Part shown: piece by piece, positions 41,270 through 50,735 of the stretch
Position numbering within the stretch: position 1 is the stretch's first letter
Layout of the letters: each line of letters opens with the position of its first letter
Source: Neopestalotiopsis rosae
Taxonomy: Eukaryota; Ascomycota; Sordariomycetes; Amphisphaeriales; Sporocadaceae
Reading direction: 5' to 3'
Assembly (NCBI GenBank): GCA_023078685.1
Contig: JALGAS010000001.1
Span: 2,046,001-2,110,000 of the forward strand
Length of the DNA stretch: 64,000 nucleotides
Notes under the pieces: generated by a model
What the model was told of the DNA's origin: nothing
The model's input: only the letters and a program-made list of their open reading frames with translations
Databases searched by the model: none
Made by a program: the position numbers and the translations under genes

Positions 41270-42250
41270 ATGGCGCCGCCCCTAGACGCCGAGCGACGTG
41301 GTTTGGTCGAATCGATGCTCGACAAGGGGTTCGATAATCGTACTATCAAGTTGAGAGCATCATGTAGCATACGTGCTGTCCAGCGGATCCGTCGTGAAAG
41401 GGAAGCACCAAGGCGCCCGACTACGACCAGGACCCGCGCGGGGCGCCGTAGCTGCATTACAGCACCTATGCAGGCCGCTTTACGTGATGTTCTGAACCAC
41501 CAGCCTGATCTATACCGGGACGAATTAGTCGAGTACCTCTATCGTAGATTCGGAAGGCGAGTGTCAGAGAGGTCGGTCGGCCGAGCTTTGCATTCTATAG
41601 GATGGACGAGAAAGACGATCCGACGAATCGCTCAGCAGCGAGATGACGATCTCCGAGACCTATATCTCCATACCATAGCACAATACAAGTCCTACCAGCT
41701 CATCTTCGTCGATGAGTCTGGTTGTGACAGAAGAGCCGGCTATCGACGTTGGGGATGGTCACCGAAAGGGACCACACCCACACAAATTGCTAAATTTGGC
41801 CGTGGAAAAAGATGGCACATCCTTCCTGCATACGCACAAGATGGCATCATGCTACGGCGCGTGTATCAGGGCGCGACTGACAGTGATTTGTTCGAGGATT
41901 TTATTGCGCAGTTACTGCAGCACTGTGGCCGGTTCCCTGCACCCAAGTCCGTGATTGTAATGGACAACGCGTCATGGCATCACTCTGAAAGAATCCTGGA
42001 GATGGCCCAAGAGGCCGGCGTGATCATTATATTTCTGCCTCCATACTCTCCCGACTTCAACCCGATCGAGGAGAAATTCGGAGTGCTCAAGCGATTCATC
42101 AAAAAGCATTGGTACGAGAATGAGGACTTTATCCGTCGAGATTTTGGATCGTTCCTAGGATGGTGCGTCGATGTAGTCGGGGACGATGTTGTCGTTGCAG
42201 AAAATCACTTCCGTCATGCAGGTCTCTTCATTACATACCCGCCTACATAA
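41270..42250 (+). mobile_element. Intact Tc1/mariner-superfamily (DD34E) transposase, 326 aa
   Basis: Cut-and-paste DNA transposase. The N-terminus holds helix-turn-helix segments (RRGLVESMLDKGFDNRTIKL, IRAVQRIRREREAPRR, and a second one around RRVSERSVGRALHSIGWTRK). The DDE domain has D in LIFVDESGCDR, D in VIVMDNASWHHS and E in YSPDFNPIEEKFGVLK. The last two are 34 residues apart (DD34E). RWGWSPKGTTP before the second D is the family's typical turn. The frame has no stops, and TGG/CAA codons are not eroded, so the copy has escaped RIP or is young or domesticated. I could not find terminal inverted repeats by eye in 40.9-41.27 kb and 42.25-42.48 kb. Without them it may be an immobile or host-adapted copy. 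Confidence 0.9.
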
Positions 42251-42506
42251 GTTTGATTTGTTCTTCGGTCCGTTCTAGATATATTATACTTTGGCCGCTG
42301 GGGAGACGATGTCGGACTGTTATAACATACGATGTATTATGCAACTTGAGCTTTAGTCTGTCACAAAGGAAAAAGGCTGAAGAGCCATCTATATAGCCGC
42401 CAAGCCTCGGAGCTAGTCCGGCCGAGATCATATGATTGGGATGTTTGGTATTCCTCTACAAGTCTCGTTTCCGTCGGATTGTGACCATCGCCGTTCGCTA
42501 GTAACG

Positions 42507-43763
42507 TTATCCTCGAGAAACTTCTGCCCCTTTCCACCACGTCTCAATATTGATCTTGCTCACAAACTGTAATGCCACGCCGCGCTTCACGCCTCCTTCG
42601 GTGAGCAATTCGACGACCGGCAGTGGATATTGTAGCACGGCATTCAGATCTAGCAGGTTGTCCATCGCACAATCATTGCATGCCGCCAAAGCCATCTTCC
42701 ACACCTCATCTTCGGTTTGTGCCACTCCCCAGCGGCAGTACTCTTCCAGCCTTCGTGCTCTATCACCAGAGATACTCACACGTTGTTCTTCCGTGGCGGA
42801 TTCAGTGACAAAACCGTGACTAGGGTGTGACGACATGTGCATTTTACCAGGGCGACAGCTCTCTGGAGGTTGGTCTGCCTTACGTTTCCGACTCTCATCC
42901 AGGACGTCCTGGACGATCCTGGGCGGAATGTCAATGCTCACATCAACATCGTCTTCAGTCTCGCCTTCCTTCATTTTGTCTTTGAGATCATCAAGGATAG
43001 CCTCCAGGTGACGTGCTTCCAGTTTATGGTGGTTTCCCTGCTCGTCCGGCCAGCAGTGAGGTCCTTTCTTACAATGCTTCCCTCTACATCGATGGTGCTT
43101 GTAGACCCGGGTCCATAGGCCAGCTTCCGCGGCTCTCTGAGCTTTCTGCGCTTCCGTAGCACTTTGCTTCTTTCCTCTTCGTTTTGATGCGACCGAAGAC
43201 TGTGATTCCTCTTTGTATACGAGCTCAATATGAACTGTAATTTTCTTTCCCAATCTGACTAAATCACCCAAGCCTTCAAGGTGATCGTCTATCATATTCC
43301 AATCGACCGTGGAGTTTTCAAAGCACTCGGAGAAGCCTCGTGATCTTGTTCGTTCGATGGAGATACCGACGGTCGTTGTTTCGTGCACGTAGCTATCGCC
43401 GGGTAACTTTTCCTGATCGGATAATATGGCGTCCACAACGCTCTGCAACGTCACCCGCCAATAATCACTAGGCGCTAGCACGACGTCGAGCTTTGAGCCT
43501 TGAGACACTTGCCTGGCTCGTATCCTTTCTCGTTGAGAGATCTTCCAGCGAAGATCGTAATGTATACACTCGGGATTGGTCCTGTCGTAGTGGTGCTCAC
43601 TGTCCCATTCGTTCAAGCGGAGGAGTGGTAGCTCTGGTTCGCTGTTCGACAACTCGTCCAGCTCTTCGACATCGATCCGGCTGTCGGGAGGTGGGAACCA
43701 GGGAGTGGAAAAGTCGACAGCATTACCATCGCTATTATAGGAACCAAGAAATGAATTGTCCAT
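42507..43763 (-). CDS. Orphan 418-aa protein with Cys/His-rich core
   Basis: One uninterrupted frame from MDNSFLGSYNSDGNAVDF. The N-terminal 70 residues are acidic and likely disordered. The block RWKISQRERIRARQVSQGSK and DYWRVTLQSVVDAILSDQEKL then begins a folded region. A core with possible zinc ligands follows: WTRVYKHHRCRGKHCKKG, then PHCWPDEQGNHHKLEARHLE. The stretch after it is helical (AILDDLKDKMKEGETEDDVD, IPPRIVQDVLDESRKRK). I believe similar C-x-G-x-x-C-x-x-G-PHCW proteins occur in ascomycetes without assigned function; this is from memory. The protein has no transposase motif, although it lies next to one. It looks intact and host-like. Confidence 0.72.
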   Translation of the reverse strand: MDNSFLGSYNSDGNAVDFSTPWFPPPDSRIDVEELDELSNSEPELPLLRLNEWDSEHHYDRTNPECIHYDLRWKISQRERIRARQVSQGSKLDVVLAPSDYWRVTLQSVVDAILSDQEKLPGDSYVHETTTVGISIERTRSRGFSECFENSTVDWNMIDDHLEGLGDLVRLGKKITVHIELVYKEESQSSVASKRRGKKQSATEAQKAQRAAEAGLWTRVYKHHRCRGKHCKKGPHCWPDEQGNHHKLEARHLEAILDDLKDKMKEGETEDDVDVSIDIPPRIVQDVLDESRKRKADQPPESCRPGKMHMSSHPSHGFVTESATEEQRVSISGDRARRLEEYCRWGVAQTEDEVWKMALAACNDCAMDNLLDLNAVLQYPLPVVELLTEGGVKRGVALQFVSKINIETWWKGAEVSRG

Positions 43764-44717
43764 GATCTTACTGCGTTATGTAGATGTTCAAGGATCCTTG
43801 CGGGAAAACCACGATTGCTGCATGAGAGCATTCCAGCGTTGCTGCTGGTTGAAAATGGGATCCATGGAACCCATCGTGACAACATTCCATGGCATTCTTC
43901 TGCTTTCCATAGGTAGAACCATTTTTGGATCACCAGCTAAGGCACCTTTGCTACATCCCTTGATCCATCTGGAATGTTTGCTCAAGTTTGCCTGGCTGCG
44001 CATCAGTCGTAGCCTAGTGGGGCAAGCCGACTTGTGGTTTGTTGGAAACGACGCGAATCATTCATCAATGTCGAGGCAAGCCGCGCTCGCTCATCCGTTG
44101 ATCCAAGCATTGACACATGATTGATTGATTTGTCCTGCATTTGATGAGCGATGTACTCTGCTTTCAATTTGGAAATCGAAGATGCGGGGGAATTGAAGAA
44201 GCATTAGAGTTAGATAGAGGAATTCAATCAGTGCTGTATCGATGAGATGAACTTGCGCAGCAGTGCCTTATGTGGTCATACGAAAATAAAGGGAAAAAAA
44301 AAAAAAAAAACTTATTTGCACTCACTAAGGCGTTCAATGTTCTATTTGAGAAAGGGGAGGAGCAGATCCAGATCAAACTTGTGTATGGTCTCTGGTGACG
44401 TATTTTCACACTTGGAGTGTCAGCGCTGTAAGCAGTTTGGCCGAATCCGACTAAGGAATTGTGCTAACCTAGCTGATTTTGGAATGTAAGCTGTAAGCAA
44501 TTAGGAACCGGTACCTGAGAAGTACAAGCTGACTTTGGATCCATTTTTGTACAGCCAGAAATGGAGCTTTTTATAAAACTTATAAGCAGAATTCTGCGAC
44601 ACCCGTTTCGCCTTCTACTGTAGCAAATAAACCGACTTTCGTCTCCTGGGTTGTAAGTTACTGCTTTCAGACCAAAGCCAGGCTGATTCCAGTCTGGTCA
44701 CTCGACCGGACTGGGTC
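43764..44717. other. Intergenic, with a 17-base A run
   Basis: A plus-strand frame of 122 aa (43756-44124) overlaps the start of the 418-aa gene and has no recognisable family, so I do not call it. A homopolymer A run lies at 44294-44310. Confidence 0.4.
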
Positions 44718-45035
44718 TGTCGGTGCTCCATAATTGAACAAACTAGGGACTCGGACTTATGACCCACAGCCCTGCTGCTAGCTGATAACATCCATTTCCC
44801 GCCGTGCACTTGGTATCACTGGGAAAATACTGGAGTCAACGACACGCAGATTCTGATTCCCATATACCTTCAGATCTGTTTCTGATACGCTTTGGTGAGG
44901 CAACAGGAAAAGAACCCGTTTGTAGATACATCGGGAAGCAAATACAATTACAATTTGGGTTATGTAGCAATGCCCAGACCAAAAACAAGCTACAGTACCA
45001 GGAGTACATTCCGGTGCACGATTCATACCGGGGCG
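44718..45035 (-). pseudogene. GMC-oxidoreductase C-terminal remnant inside repeat R5, copy 2
   Basis: On the minus strand, about 44890 to 44780 reads QSVSETDLKVYGNQNLRVVD, SSIFPVIPSARREMDVIS. The family consensus here is DLKVYGTSNLRVVDASIFPVIP, the flavin-end of GMC oxidoreductases (glucose/choline oxidase group). The catalytic His/Asn would lie within it or just after, but no FAD-binding GxGxxG domain exists upstream, so this is a scrap. The flanking DNA from 44720 to 44905 recurs at 21812-21935, where about 71 bp of the coding scrap are missing. Confidence 0.7.
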
Positions 45036-45372
45036 CCATATTCAATTCCAATCCAGGATACTGATAGCGTTCAAATATAGTTAAAGCGGTGCGCTTGCAA
45101 GCGTACTTCCATATTTGGCCGTCAACGGCGAAGTTTCGTGGCTTGCCCTCCACCACTACGCCGCATCCCTTGAGACACAAATGTAGAGCGATGTATCTTT
45201 CTGAAAGAACTTTGGCACAAAGTATTCTTTGCAAAACGTGTCAATCTTCTAGCTCATCCCTTGCAGCCAAAGCGCGCTTTACCCCTCTGCATCATGGCAT
45301 TCAACCTCTGCGCCTCACAACGACAAAGTCAATATTGGCCAAATCAACGATAAAGCATAATCTGATACCACG
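45036..45372. promoter_or_regulatory. Upstream region of the ZZ/SANT gene
   Basis: No supported gene. A minus-strand frame to 45234 has no family resemblance. The ATG at 45373 follows an AT-rich leader. Confidence 0.35.
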
Positions 45373-47304
45373 ATGTTTGCGCCTGAGCGCAGCCTAAATC
45401 CAGAGTCATTCGCTTCCAAATTGAAGACTCGCCAGAAAGTCAATGGTCTAGTTCAATCAAGCGCGCCAAGAGACGTGACGACTGTTCAAGTCGCTGGTCT
45501 GCGCACCGCAAATGAGACCACAATCACCAGCCCTGGTGTGCAATCGACGGCTGGAATCTCGCGCAATGCAGAGACAGCCGGGACCGTTGAAGTAGTCTTA
45601 GCCACTTCGGGGGTTGGAAAGGAGCGACTGACGCGGAAGAGCCGACATAGGCCACTGCCAGAACAAAGACATCTGGCAGGACGATCACCACGAAATCTTA
45701 GAATATCGTCGCCAAAATCGACCATACCTTCATTGGAAGGACCGTGGAATGGGACTGGAGAGCGCAGGCGCGCCTCCACAATTCGCAATCTTGCATCATC
45801 AAGCGCAAGCAAGAAAGGAGATGCCAGAAGCAAATATGCGAGATGGGCTTCTGCGCGACTCACAAGTGGTACCTCGCAAGACGGGGCCAGTCTTTCGCAT
45901 AGAAACTCTCATGACGTCTTCAGGTCCACCAGATGTTTTCTTTGTGAGACTGATCTACGCTCAGCAACCAAGCATCAGTGTGTTGAGTGTCCACAAATTA
46001 TATTCTGCTCAGTTTGTCTGCCTAACGCTTCTCATATTCACCCCAATCACCAATTTCACTGCCTGCCTGCTTCAGGAAGCGATTCTGGGGGTCAAAATCC
46101 CAAGAGCGAGAGCGCGAAAGCCAGTTCTCTCAAAAATAAGACGCGCGATAACTTGAGACATAAGTCAATATTGGCGACAGTGTCACGTCCGCTTGTTCCC
46201 AAAGATGTCAGTGCAGCGCAACAGCCAACTGACGTGATAAGTCATGACACACACACAGAAACGCTGCCTGGTGCCTCTGTTGTGATGAGGAATGCACCCA
46301 CGGTCCATATAGATCGGGAGTTACCTACTTACCGATGCGACTGGTGCAAAAGGAGATTAGTCGACTGGCGCTATGAGTGCCAACAGTGTCATGGCCATGT
46401 GAGCTTTTGTGCCAAACATCAGAACAACCACTACAGTCTGCACACAATCAAAGCAGTTGCTTTGAACACCGAAACGATTTCCAATTCCGAGGCGATAGAT
46501 ACTATCAGGGACGTAACAAACCTCGCAGACAGTCTTCCAAAAGAACAAGAACTGAGTGCGGTCACTGATGGTAGCTCGCTACATCCGTTTGTGAGCAGCA
46601 CTGATGCTTCATGCGGGACACGGCAAGATGGGCTAATCTCGCTCGGCGACGAAGGCCGAACACACCAAGGCCGAGACAGGTCATCTGATGAGTGTAGTCC
46701 TTCATTTGGGTCTGAAGGTGATGGATCACCCGCAGGAGAGTTCTCTCGGGAGGCTGAGCCTGCTGCCGATGACATTGAGCGCGCCAACGAATCAGGCATC
46801 GAAAGTGTTCTGAGCGCGTTTGCAGACAGTTGCAGGAACTGCGCTTCAGATACTGACGAAGGTCAGCCGATACCTAGATCTGTCCAGTACGATGATCTCC
46901 TCCTCTCGGTCTGCACATCGGTAATAGATTCCATCACAAACTCCACCAAAGTCCCACTTGATCAGGACGTACGCCAAGAAGCGGAAATGGCTGCCAGTGA
47001 AGCTTTACACCGAGCTTTGTACGGCTCAGCCGACATGAAACCACTAAGTCAACTTGTAATCGTGTGTACAGCTCGCAAGCGCAGATCTTTACTTGATTTC
47101 AATACCGGCCTTAAGACGAAACGCACCAATCCAATCACCAACCGGCGGCGTAACGGCCCACGCCAATTATGGCTTCCAAAAGAGAAGGATGTGCCAAAGA
47201 TACTGAAAGGGAAGGGGTTGTCAGATAAGGAGATTGGGCTCAAGCTGAAGCGTAGTGCTGCTGCGATTGCGCAGCAATGGAGAAGGCAGGATTTTGGTGG
47301 ATGA
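45373..47304 (+). CDS. Protein with two ZZ-type zinc fingers and a C-terminal SANT/Myb-like helix motif, 643 aa
   Basis: Single exon. The first 180 residues are Ser/Arg/Thr-rich and disordered. ZZ-like finger 1 (about 187-232) has the Cys pairs of RCFLCETDL, HQCVECPQIIFCSVC and the final His pair HIHPNHQFH. ZZ-like finger 2 (about 321-366) is TYRCDWCKRRLVDWRYECQQ, CHGHVSFCAKH and NHYSLH. An acidic low-complexity region follows. The end (about 598-640) reads RQLWLPKEKDVPKILKGKG, LSDKEIGLKLKRSAAAIAQQ, WRRQ, the three-helix plan of SANT/Myb-like domains that bind DNA or histone tails. ZZ fingers bind peptides such as the H3 tail or SUMO. Together they suggest a nuclear chromatin-linked adaptor, which is inference. 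No breaks. Confidence 0.78.
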   Translation: MFAPERSLNPESFASKLKTRQKVNGLVQSSAPRDVTTVQVAGLRTANETTITSPGVQSTAGISRNAETAGTVEVVLATSGVGKERLTRKSRHRPLPEQRHLAGRSPRNLRISSPKSTIPSLEGPWNGTGERRRASTIRNLASSSASKKGDARSKYARWASARLTSGTSQDGASLSHRNSHDVFRSTRCFLCETDLRSATKHQCVECPQIIFCSVCLPNASHIHPNHQFHCLPASGSDSGGQNPKSESAKASSLKNKTRDNLRHKSILATVSRPLVPKDVSAAQQPTDVISHDTHTETLPGASVVMRNAPTVHIDRELPTYRCDWCKRRLVDWRYECQQCHGHVSFCAKHQNNHYSLHTIKAVALNTETISNSEAIDTIRDVTNLADSLPKEQELSAVTDGSSLHPFVSSTDASCGTRQDGLISLGDEGRTHQGRDRSSDECSPSFGSEGDGSPAGEFSREAEPAADDIERANESGIESVLSAFADSCRNCASDTDEGQPIPRSVQYDDLLLSVCTSVIDSITNSTKVPLDQDVRQEAEMAASEALHRALYGSADMKPLSQLVIVCTARKRRSLLDFNTGLKTKRTNPITNRRRNGPRQLWLPKEKDVPKILKGKGLSDKEIGLKLKRSAAAIAQQWRRQDFGG

Positions 47305-48142
47305 CCAATGTAGACATAAGATGGGTCATGTTTTCATGGTCCAAATTAATGGCAGCATGGACATGTTGTGGAGATGGGGGCTGAAAAAGAGGGTGAGTGA
47401 CGGCGCAGTGATGGACACCCAATGTCGGAGCAGAAGCTGACGTAGCAGTTCTAGTCGAAACAGAGACACGATAGCTACAGTATTGAAACGTACAGCATAG
47501 TATTTGAGTCTAATGTGCTTAGTTCAACTCAACGACTTCCAGTTACATTGGGGAAGTTGTCTGCATGGTTTGGAAGGTAAATTGGTAAACAATAGACACT
47601 CGCCTGACAAACAGCTTGAGCGGCGTTGAGCGACGCTGCGAGGCAATTCCACCATGGTCGATACAAAGATGTTGGCACATGTTGTACAATCACTTACGAT
47701 CACTTACTGGATACTATCTCTTTCTACTTGCTGCATCATACCAAAGACAGTTGATTTACAACAATCTCTCATGCAATCAACTCTTGAAGCAGGGAAAAAA
47801 GACCTCAAACCTAGAGCATAAATTCAAGCTATGTTCTCTGCCGGCAGCACGGAATCTTGAAAGTTGCAATGTGAAATTATTGGTGTAAACGACACTGGTC
47901 AAATGCAATTCTCGAAATGAAGGCTTCTGAACATCCTTGAATTACGATTTAGTCTGATCCGTCTCTTGCTTTGACGATTGGTAACGGAGGTCAGATCGTG
48001 AAACATAGTGGCAAAGGCAGATCAGAAGGGCAAGAGATAAAGAAAACGCAAATAAAACAAAGTCATGTATTTTTTTTTTAACCTTTTCGTCGACTTCGTG
48101 TCCAACATAATTCCGATTGAACGAGTATCTCTATTCAAATAC
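47305..48142. other. Intergenic between convergent genes
   Basis: No frame above 90 aa and no family resemblance. It contains the 3' ends of the ZZ/SANT gene and of the MADS-like gene. Confidence 0.5.
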
Positions 48143-49358
48143 CTAGCAGGCGTTTGACTCTGAGTATCTTGTTACTTTCTGGAGGCGCCGTCCATCCTTC
48201 CTGGCACGTGTCATCTGTAGAGGGAGCAAGCGATGGCTGTGTCGCTTAGATGGTGTTCTGTAACGTCTTTCCACTAGTATCTGTTCGAGCTCGGTGCGGG
48301 CACGATGCGTAGAAGACCTGGCGACTGGCTTCCGAGTGGATCGTCGAACTTGTGAGTGGATGACAGGAGTTGGGGCATATGGAAATGCATCATGATCTGC
48401 ACTTCTAGTGGTGGCATCTTCACTTGAGGGGCTTTGGGAACTCTTCAGCGAGATTGTCGTGGTTGGTAGGGACGATGGGATCTGAAAAGGCTCTGGTACT
48501 GGTGGTGATGTGCATAAATCGGTTGGCGACTGTGCCGAGTCCATTACGTTATCTCCAAGGCTGTACTCCAGTGGCTTGCCCCCAATGGGAGAAGAGTCTG
48601 GGAGACTGGTGGTATAGTGTCGCAAGGGTTGGTCAGATGAAGTGATACTGGTGAAATTCCCATGGCACTGAAAGCAAGTGCTGGGGTCATGCAGAAGATT
48701 TTGCTGTGTCAGGGCTTGACATTCCTCGCAGGTTCCAGGATCGTGGGCAAATGGCCGACCTGAAGATAGGGCAGTGATGGGAGTCCCAGAAAGAGTCATG
48801 CTGCGTGGAGCACTCATCCTGTCTTGACCGATGTGCACCGACAGTGGTGTGGAGGATGCAACAGGAGGAGGTGCCCGAAGTATCGTATTGAATGGCGGAA
48901 ATGGCTCGGATGAAACAAGAGTTCCTGATAGCAAGTCTTCTTGTCGCACTTGTCGTTCCATTTGTGGAAAATACTTCAAAGAAATGTCGACCTGCTCTTT
49001 GGGAATAACATTCCCTTTGCTCTGCTTCGTGCGGACCTCGGGTCTAGGGTGGCATCTATTGATCTTTCATCTCATCAGTTCCAGTGCGGCGGGTAAGTGA
49101 TGTGGATCTCACAAGGAATGACCATGACGGCGGCCAATTTTCACCAGCTTCTGTGTTGTACACGTAGTACTTCTCCGTTTCTGGATGATAGAACAAGATG
49201 AAAGCTTCGATGCCAAAGTCATCGACCAGCTTGTGGGCGTTTCGGAAAATGGTCCGCTCCCGCTTGTTGCGCTTGTCTCTGGTATTATGGCGTGCCCTTC
49301 TGGCAGATTCTAAAACTGTATCCAGTCCCTGCGAGGTTACAGCAATGGGAATGGGCAT
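48143..49358 (-). CDS. MADS-box-like transcription factor, two exons, about 374 aa
   Basis: Exon 1 (49113-49358) starts MPIPIAVTSQGLDTVLES. It has the second half of a MADS domain: KRNKRERTIFRNAHKLVDDF, GIEAFILFYHPETEKYYVYN, and then ENWPPSW. The WPPS step after the beta strand is typical of short fungal MADS-like proteins. The basic recognition helix is weak (RRARHNTRDKRNKR). I join exon 2 (48143-49021) by removing 49022-49112 (GTGAGA...AAGCAG), which keeps frame into SKGNVIPKEQVDISLKYFPQ. The acceptor lacks a pyrimidine tract, so this junction is uncertain. Exon 2 is Ser/Pro/Thr-rich with two CxxC pairs (TCEECQ, TCFQCH) and a basic region (RRSTRKPVARSSTHRAR). The two exons could instead be two genes. 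Confidence 0.55.
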
Positions 49359-50735
49359 CTTGGTACTTCGGTAGTAATAGGTTGGCAAAGATAGTGCTTC
49401 TGGAGGAAGTAAGATAAATCTTGGCAACAACAATTTAGATCCAGAAAAAGGCTATAGCCAAGGTTGTTTCCTATGCCGCGGCAAGAGTAAGGTCCGAGAG
49501 GGCATGTTCCATAAAGGATATGCCATCACGGTATTTATGGGCAGACAGGACAGGTGTCATTCATGGCAGTCACGCTGTGCGCGTATGCAAGTGACAAGGA
49601 ACAAAGTATGATGGATAAGCTCAGAATTATGTGGACACTCCGTGATGTCAAAGACGGTGTAGAGAGTCCCTAGAAGAATCAACTGGACACGCGCCGAGAA
49701 ATCTTCAAATCAGTATGGAACGGAGTACAGTTGGTTGGTATACAAAAAGCGGTATCACGGGAAGGGGCTTTGCATAATGCGCCTTTTGTTTGGTTTTTCT
49801 TCCTCCCTCCGTCTAAGGTATTCTGGTATTGGCTAAGGCTGTAATGGTTTCAAAAGTGTGGTCATGAAGGTAAACTCATCTGTCCATGGATGATGATGCA
49901 GCATTGTGCTATGCTGTGTGTCTGTTGATAATGAACAGGAAATAAAGCAAACACTTTTATGATGTGCTTTGCTTAGAAACTCCACCAAGAAAGAGAAAGC
50001 CTACGAAACTTAGAAACGGGCTCGCCGAGATGAACGAGTTGCACAAGCACAAGTCTGGAGGGCAATCTCAAAGTAAAGTCTGTGGCGGCCACATACTGAC
50101 CTCTGTTTCGTAGTTTCATCCCTTTTGCCATTAGCGTGATTACCTCTGCCAGGAGGCGGTCAGGAAAGTGAGAATGTTCAGTGTACGCGAATGTCTCGTT
50201 TTTCAGTACCTATGATCGTGACTTGTAAGGTATACAAAATGGCTGACACCGTGAAAGTTCGAGTTTCACCATCTTGATGGTCCAATTATGCTGCAAGTGG
50301 CCATTTCCAGCGCTACAGATCATAGTTCAGAGATACCGAGGAGTAAGAAACTTGCTGCAGAAGAAACCTGTTGCGGGTGAAACTTGCTGCGGGTGAAACT
50401 TGCTGCGGGTGAAACGTGCTGCGGGTGAAACTTGCTGCGGGTGAAACTTGCTGCGGGTGAAACTTGCTGCGGGTGAAAGTTGAAAGTCTATCGCTAGGAA
50501 ACTTGGGGAGCCGAAGATTCCCGGACCGGGTGCAGAATTTCTTTTTCCAAACTATCTTCAAGTCGAATTTTGATAAAGCAATTCCTGAAACTTTCAACCG
50601 TAAAGACACCGTTACACATCGTGTTGTGACGTTTGTCCCCAACTTCCGGGCCAAGATATTTCTGACTTCGCAGAATTGCGATGTTCTTGTTGCAAGTCCT
50701 CACGCATCCCGTCAATTGATACTTCGCCTCTCGAT
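49359..50735. other. Long intergenic region upstream of the 896-aa gene
   Basis: No frame above 134 aa that is not a shadow. The only structure seen is the 16-bp minisatellite at 50346-50482. Confidence 0.45.
50346..50482 (+). repeat. 16-bp minisatellite, about eight units
   Basis: Units of GAAACTTGCTGCGGGT run from the diverged first units (GAAACTTGCTGCAGAA, GAAACCTGTTGCGGGT) through six nearly perfect ones (one has CGTGCTG) to GAAAGTTGAAAG. The array lies 250-390 bp before the ATG at 50736, in the likely promoter or 5' leader. Confidence 0.95.
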
